The position numbers were made by a program, and so were the translations under genes. Shown here piece by piece: positions 60,019 to 64,000 of a stretch of DNA of 64,000 nucleotides. Each line of letters opens with the position of its first letter. Positions within the stretch are counted from its first letter, which is position 1. This stretch comes from Arcicella sp040387735 (GTDB taxonomy: Bacteria; Bacteroidota; Bacteroidia; Cytophagales; Spirosomataceae). Location: positions 5,310-69,309 of the forward strand of contig JAZKDE010000065.1 of the NCBI GenBank assembly GCA_040387735.1, given 5' to 3'. The notes below the pieces were generated by a model, which had not been told where the DNA came from, did not search any database, and saw only the letters and a list, made by a program, of their open reading frames with translations.

Positions 60019-61548
60019 CTACACCAAAACCTCCTTAGCCACCAACAAAATTTCTTCAACAAATTCTCTTGAATTGCTTAGTCTTGGTACTTTGTGTTGT
60101 CCGCCTAATTTTCCACGGCTTCGCATCCATGTGTAGAAAGTTTCGTGCGGGACAACGTTAATTTTTGGGGATTTCAATACCATATCTTTGTAGCGTTTGG
60201 CATCGTAGTCGGAGTTAATTTCTCGGAGCGTTTCGTCTAAAACTTTGTTAAAAACTTCTTGATTATCAGGCTCTTGCGAGAATTCAATTATCCATTCGTG
60301 GCAACCTTGTTGGCGATCGTTCATATACACAGGCCCAGCGGTGTAGTCGGTCAAAACGGCTCCTGTGGCTTCGCAGGCACGAGTAATGGCACGCTCGGCA
60401 TTTTCTATGATAAGTTCCTCGCCAAAGGCATTAATGAAGTGTTTTGTTCGTCCCGAAATCTTGATTCGGTACGGATATTTGGAGGTAAATTTAACGGTAT
60501 CGCCAATTTTATAACGCCACAAGCCCGCATTAGTAGAAATCACGATGGCGTAATTTTTATGTAATTCTACTTCGTCGAGCGTTAATGTTTTGGGATTTTC
60601 GTTGTCAATTTCTTCCATCGGAATAAATTCGTAGAAAATGCCATAATCCAACATCAAAAGCATTTCGTCGGGACGAGCAAAATCGTCTTGCACCCCAAAA
60701 AAACCTTCCGAAGCATTATAAATTTCGAGATAACTTACTGATTTTGAAGGAAAAATATTAGTCGCAAACATTTCACGGTAAGGCTGAAAAGCTACAGCCC
60801 CGTGAATAAAAAACTCAAAATTTGGCCAAACTTCGAGGATATTTTGTTTGCCTGTTATTTCTAAAACTTTCTCAATCAACACCAACGTCCAAGTGGGTAC
60901 GCCCAAAATACTGGTTACGTTTTCTTGGGAAGTAACTTCCGCCATCTTTTGGATTTTCTCTTCCCAAACGTCCATCAAAGCAACATCTAACGACGGCGTG
61001 CGGATTAATTGGGCCCAAATCGGGAGGTTTTTCATTACCACTGCTGACACATCGCCCAATAAACTTCTGGAATTCAATTGATTAGAATACAAACTTCCCC
61101 CAATAGAAAGCCCTTTTCCCGAAAATACTTCGGTATCGGGTTTATTAGCTACTAAAAGTGTCATCATGTCTTTTCCGCCCATAAAGTGACAATCGTCGAG
61201 GGCTTCTTTGGAGACAGGAATAAACTTGCTTCGTGCGTTGGTTGTACCAGAAGATTTTGAGAAAAATTGAATGTCGGAATGCCACAGAATTTCCTGTTCG
61301 CCCCGCATCATACGTTCTATGTAAGGGAAAAGATTTTCGTAAGTAGAAATTGGTACACGTTCTTGAAAATCTTTGATAGAACCTATGGTGTGATAGTGAT
61401 ATTTTTTGCCCCATTCTGTCAACATTGTCGACTGGATTAAATTCCAAAACATTTGCTCCTGCGTTTCCATTGGTCGTTCCATAAACGACTGGATACGGGG
61501 CAACCGCCTTTTCATGAGCCAAGCAATAGTTTCGTTGAGGATATCCAT
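60019..61548 (-). CDS. GH3-family (auxin-responsive-promoter-like) acyl-adenylating protein
   Basis: The 509-residue protein matches the GH3 superfamily: FFSKSSGTTNARSKFIPVS as the adenylate-forming loop near residues ~92-110, EIYNASEGFFGVQDD, and a C-terminal GLWRYKIGDTVKFTS. Plant GH3 enzymes join amino acids to acyl acids through an acyl-AMP; the bacterial substrate is unknown. There is no signal peptide or membrane helix. Length is normal for the bacterial branch. It is probably transcribed alone. Confidence 0.9.
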   Translation of the reverse strand: MDILNETIAWLMKRRLPRIQSFMERPMETQEQMFWNLIQSTMLTEWGKKYHYHTIGSIKDFQERVPISTYENLFPYIERMMRGEQEILWHSDIQFFSKSSGTTNARSKFIPVSKEALDDCHFMGGKDMMTLLVANKPDTEVFSGKGLSIGGSLYSNQLNSRSLLGDVSAVVMKNLPIWAQLIRTPSLDVALMDVWEEKIQKMAEVTSQENVTSILGVPTWTLVLIEKVLEITGKQNILEVWPNFEFFIHGAVAFQPYREMFATNIFPSKSVSYLEIYNASEGFFGVQDDFARPDEMLLMLDYGIFYEFIPMEEIDNENPKTLTLDEVELHKNYAIVISTNAGLWRYKIGDTVKFTSKYPYRIKISGRTKHFINAFGEELIIENAERAITRACEATGAVLTDYTAGPVYMNDRQQGCHEWIIEFSQEPDNQEVFNKVLDETLREINSDYDAKRYKDMVLKSPKINVVPHETFYTWMRSRGKLGGQHKVPRLSNSREFVEEILLVAKEVLV

Positions 61549-61935
61549 CTTTGTTTAGAAATTATGGGCGGCAGGCGTTCCTGTTGGGGTTGGGGTTAGG
61601 CTTAGCAAAAGAACTATTAATAATCTAATTACTAAAACCTAACAACAAAAACCTAAAACCTATCATTACAAACATACAAGAATTTATTGAATGTCGCAAG
61701 GGGCTTTGTCAGTACAAACATAGTAAAAACTCTCTATCCATCATTTCTACAAAAACCCTCAAAGCCTTTGCCTCAAATTCCTTATCTTTGCAGTCCTACA
61801 AAAGTGTTAAGTATCAGGCGACCGTCGCTCGGTATTAAGTATCAAGACGTTTCCATAAATAGCCTTCTTGAATACATAAATCATGGATTGTTTTCACTTA
61901 ATACTTTGTACGTAATACATAATACTTTCAAACAA
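61549..61935. other. Divergent intergenic region (GH3 / valS)
   Basis: About 390 bases without a gene. The left part is made of CCTAA/CTAAAACC words (61590-61665). A TATCTTTG box is at 61783-61790. The valS leader holds TTAAGTATCA twice (61807-61816, 61835-61844) and an inverted-like CTTAATACTT (61897-61906), plus a small GCGAC/GTCGC hairpin, so it could fold. Confidence 0.45.
61783..61790 (+). promoter_or_regulatory. Putative -7 promoter box TATCTTTG of valS
   Basis: Matches TAnnTTTG. It implies a leader of ~140 bases with the repeated TTAAGTATCA words before the ATG at 61936. Confidence 0.5.
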
Positions 61936-64000
61936 ATGATTTCAAAAACATACGCTCCACAAGACATTGAAGCCAAATGGTATCAATACTGGCTTGAAAA
62001 TAAACACTTTGCGTCTAAACCGAACCCTGACAAGGAACCTTACTCAATAGTCATTCCTCCACCAAACGTTACGGGCGTGCTTCACATGGGACACATGTTG
62101 AACAACACCATCCAAGACGTGCTGATTCGTAAGGCTCGTATGGAAGGTAAAGAGGCTTGTTGGGTTCCTGGAACTGACCATGCGTCTATCGCAACGGAAG
62201 CAAAAGTGGTGGCGATGTTGAAAGAAAGAGGTATTGAGAAAAAGGATATTTCTCGTGAAGAATTCTTGAAATATGCACACGAATGGAAAGATAAATACGG
62301 TGGAATTATCCTCGAACAATTAAAGAAATTAGGTGCCTCTTGTGATTGGGACAGAACTCGTTTCACGATGGAACCATCTCTATATGAGGCAGTTATCGAC
62401 TCATTCGTTCGTCTTTACAATAAAAAACAGATTTATCGTGGCGTGAGAATGGTCAACTGGGATCCACTCGGAAAAACGGCTCTTTCGGATGAAGAAGTTA
62501 TCGAGAAGGAAATTATGGCGAAACTTTACTATCTGCAATATCCAATTGTGGGTAGCGAAGGTGAGTTTTTGACCATTGCCACCACTCGTCCAGAAACAAT
62601 TATGGCGGATTCAGCTATTTGTGTGAATCCGAACGATGAACGCTACACGGCCTATCACGGAAAAACGGTTATGATTCCTTTGTTAAATCGTGAAATTCCA
62701 GTAATTACCGATGAATACGTAACGATGGATTTTGGAACGGGTTGCTTAAAAGTAACGCCTGCTCACGATTTGAATGACTACGAATTGGGAATAAAACATA
62801 AATTACCCGTACTTGACATTCTGGACGATGCTGGATTCTTGAATGAAAAAGCCGTTCTTTATGTGGGTCAAGACCGTTTTGCAGCTCGTAGAAATATTGT
62901 AAAAGATTTGGAAGAAGCTGGTTATTTGGTGAAAATGGAGGAGTACAAATCTATCGTGAAAACTTCTGAACGTACGGGTGCGGTTATCGAACCGAAATTG
63001 TCGTTGCAGTGGTTTTTGAAGATGGAAGAGCTTTCAAAACCTGCTTTGGAACACGTAATGAATGATGACATCAAATTGTATCCTTCAAAATTCAAGAATA
63101 CGTACCGTTCTTGGATGGAAAATGTACATGATTGGTGTATCAGTCGCCAGTTGTGGTGGGGACAACAAATCCCTGCGTTTTACCTACAAGACGGAACGAT
63201 TATCGTGGCAAAAACGAAGCGTGAAGCCTTGCGTAAAGCACAACACGAAATGCAGTTATTTGCCTTGACAGAAGAAGATTTAACTCAAGACCCAGACGTT
63301 TTGGATACTTGGTTTTCGTCGTGGTTGTGGCCGATTTCAGTTTTTGATGGTATTGAAAACCCTGACAATGAAGACATTAAATACTACTATCCGACCAATG
63401 ATTTAGTAACGGGTCCTGATATTTTATTCTTCTGGGTAGCTCGTATGATTATTGCGGGATATGAATGGCGTGGAGAATTACCTTTCCGCAATGTGTATTT
63501 GACGGGAATTGTTCGGGATAAACAAGGACGTAAAATGTCCAAATCATTGGGCAATTCACCAGATCCATTAGAATTAATTGAAAAGTTTGGGGCAGATGGT
63601 GTTCGTTCTGGGTTGTTGTTCTCTGCCCCCGCAGGTAACGACTTGCTTTATGACGATAAATTGATTGAGCAAGGACGTAATTTCTGTAATAAAATTTGGA
63701 ATGCGTACCGCTTGGTTGAAGGTTGGACAATATCGGAGGAACCATCTATCAAAAATAATCAATTAGCAATTGATTGGTTTAACTCAAAAATAAATAAAAC
63801 AATTGTTGAGATACAAGATCATTTTACAAAATTTAGAATTTCGGATGCTCTTTTATCTCTGTATAATTTAGTTTGGGATGATTTCTGTTCAAAATATCTC
63901 GAATTTATAAAACCTGCTTACGAACAGCCAATTGATAAAGTTACGTTTGATGCAACGATTGAGATTTTTGAGAAATTGATGTGTTTGTTACATCCGTATA
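61936..64000 (+). CDS. valS: Valine-tRNA ligase (3' end outside window)
   Basis: The open frame gives about 688 residues to the window edge, roughly three quarters of ValRS. HIGH appears as HMGH (50-53) in PPPNVTGVLHMGHMLNN, and KMSKS starts at residue 533 in GRKMSKSLGNSPDP. The editing domain (IATTRPETIMADSAI) is intact. The enzyme charges tRNA-Val with valine and removes mischarged threonine. The anticodon-binding domain has begun but is cut by the window edge. Start ATG 61936 gives the usual N terminus YAPQDIEAKWYQYW. Confidence 0.97.
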   Translation, partial: MISKTYAPQDIEAKWYQYWLENKHFASKPNPDKEPYSIVIPPPNVTGVLHMGHMLNNTIQDVLIRKARMEGKEACWVPGTDHASIATEAKVVAMLKERGIEKKDISREEFLKYAHEWKDKYGGIILEQLKKLGASCDWDRTRFTMEPSLYEAVIDSFVRLYNKKQIYRGVRMVNWDPLGKTALSDEEVIEKEIMAKLYYLQYPIVGSEGEFLTIATTRPETIMADSAICVNPNDERYTAYHGKTVMIPLLNREIPVITDEYVTMDFGTGCLKVTPAHDLNDYELGIKHKLPVLDILDDAGFLNEKAVLYVGQDRFAARRNIVKDLEEAGYLVKMEEYKSIVKTSERTGAVIEPKLSLQWFLKMEELSKPALEHVMNDDIKLYPSKFKNTYRSWMENVHDWCISRQLWWGQQIPAFYLQDGTIIVAKTKREALRKAQHEMQLFALTEEDLTQDPDVLDTWFSSWLWPISVFDGIENPDNEDIKYYYPTNDLVTGPDILFFWVARMIIAGYEWRGELPFRNVYLTGIVRDKQGRKMSKSLGNSPDPLELIEKFGADGVRSGLLFSAPAGNDLLYDDKLIEQGRNFCNKIWNAYRLVEGWTISEEPSIKNNQLAIDWFNSKINKTIVEIQDHFTKFRISDALLSLYNLVWDDFCSKYLEFIKPAYEQPIDKVTFDATIEIFEKLMCLLHPY

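Noticed and set aside
1..64000. CRISPR array, integron, prophage or tRNA genes
   Set aside because: No regularly spaced repeats, no integrase gene, no phage structural genes and no cloverleaf pattern were seen.

Overview
This 64 kb window looks like the chromosome of a Bacteroidota bacterium, most likely order Cytophagales, family Spirosomaceae or a close relative. I infer this from AT-rich DNA (judged by eye, not computed), TAnnTTTG-type promoter boxes upstream of several genes, few Shine-Dalgarno-like leaders, a type IX secretion C-terminal domain, and Bacteroidota families such as DUF3078, DUF3857/transglutaminase, DUF6438, stand-alone LytTR proteins and the RhaD aldolase-dehydrogenase fusion. 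Two runs of N (39821-39830 and 42832-42931) show a draft scaffold. No rRNA, tRNA, CRISPR array, prophage or classical insertion sequence was recognised.

Layout. 1-3.7 kb: methyltransferase fragment, DUF805-FAD oxidase fusion, and a short-chain dehydrogenase with its likely ArsR regulator and repeated operators. 4.2-12.9 kb: two-component system followed by a heavy-metal RND efflux operon (outer-membrane factor, adaptor, DUF190 protein, pump, His-rich-tailed secreted protein). 13-23.5 kb: beta-propeller protein, small EamA carrier, GH28 polygalacturonase, prolyl oligopeptidase, GMC oxidoreductase with its subunit-3 partner, serine hydrolase. 23.6-28.9 kb: L-rhamnose operon (aldolase/dehydrogenase, mutarotase, isomerase, kinase). 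29.2-34.3 kb: hydrolase, flippase, a coiled-coil protein, ZapA and ribonuclease Y. 34.3-43.6 kb: accessory region with an acyl-protein-synthetase-like enzyme, a sensor/response-regulator pair, two unrecognised proteins, two LytTR fragments and secreted proteins; both assembly gaps lie here. 43.8-58.7 kb: housekeeping and stress genes (transglutaminase-like protein, Ddl with an extra domain, Nfu, LysR/GNAT pair, MscL, MscS-like channel, ECF sigma factor, polyphosphate kinase, GDPD, IspE, cytochrome oxidase subunit III). 58.7-60 kb: a REP-associated tyrosine transposase (RAYT) with four REP-like palindromes. 60-64 kb: GH3-family enzyme and the start of valS.

How the genes may work together. The efflux cluster reads as a self-contained metal response: the sensor kinase detects a periplasmic cation, and the regulator could act at an 11-bp tandem repeat just upstream of the operon. 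The rhamnose operon covers mutarotation, isomerisation, phosphorylation, aldol cleavage and probable lactaldehyde oxidation; a polygalacturonase 8 kb away suggests pectin use. Between 49.7 and 53.1 kb two mechanosensitive channels and an ECF sigma factor lie on the same strand, which may be an envelope or osmotic stress group.

The most unusual items are the RAYT/REP locus, where one REP copy encodes the last 13 residues and stop codon of a neighbouring gene; an 18-bp near-palindrome at the same distance upstream of two regulator promoters; a 55-bp duplication flanking a gap inside a frameshifted secreted-protein gene; and a D-Ala-D-Ala ligase with a second N-terminal-type domain at its C terminus.
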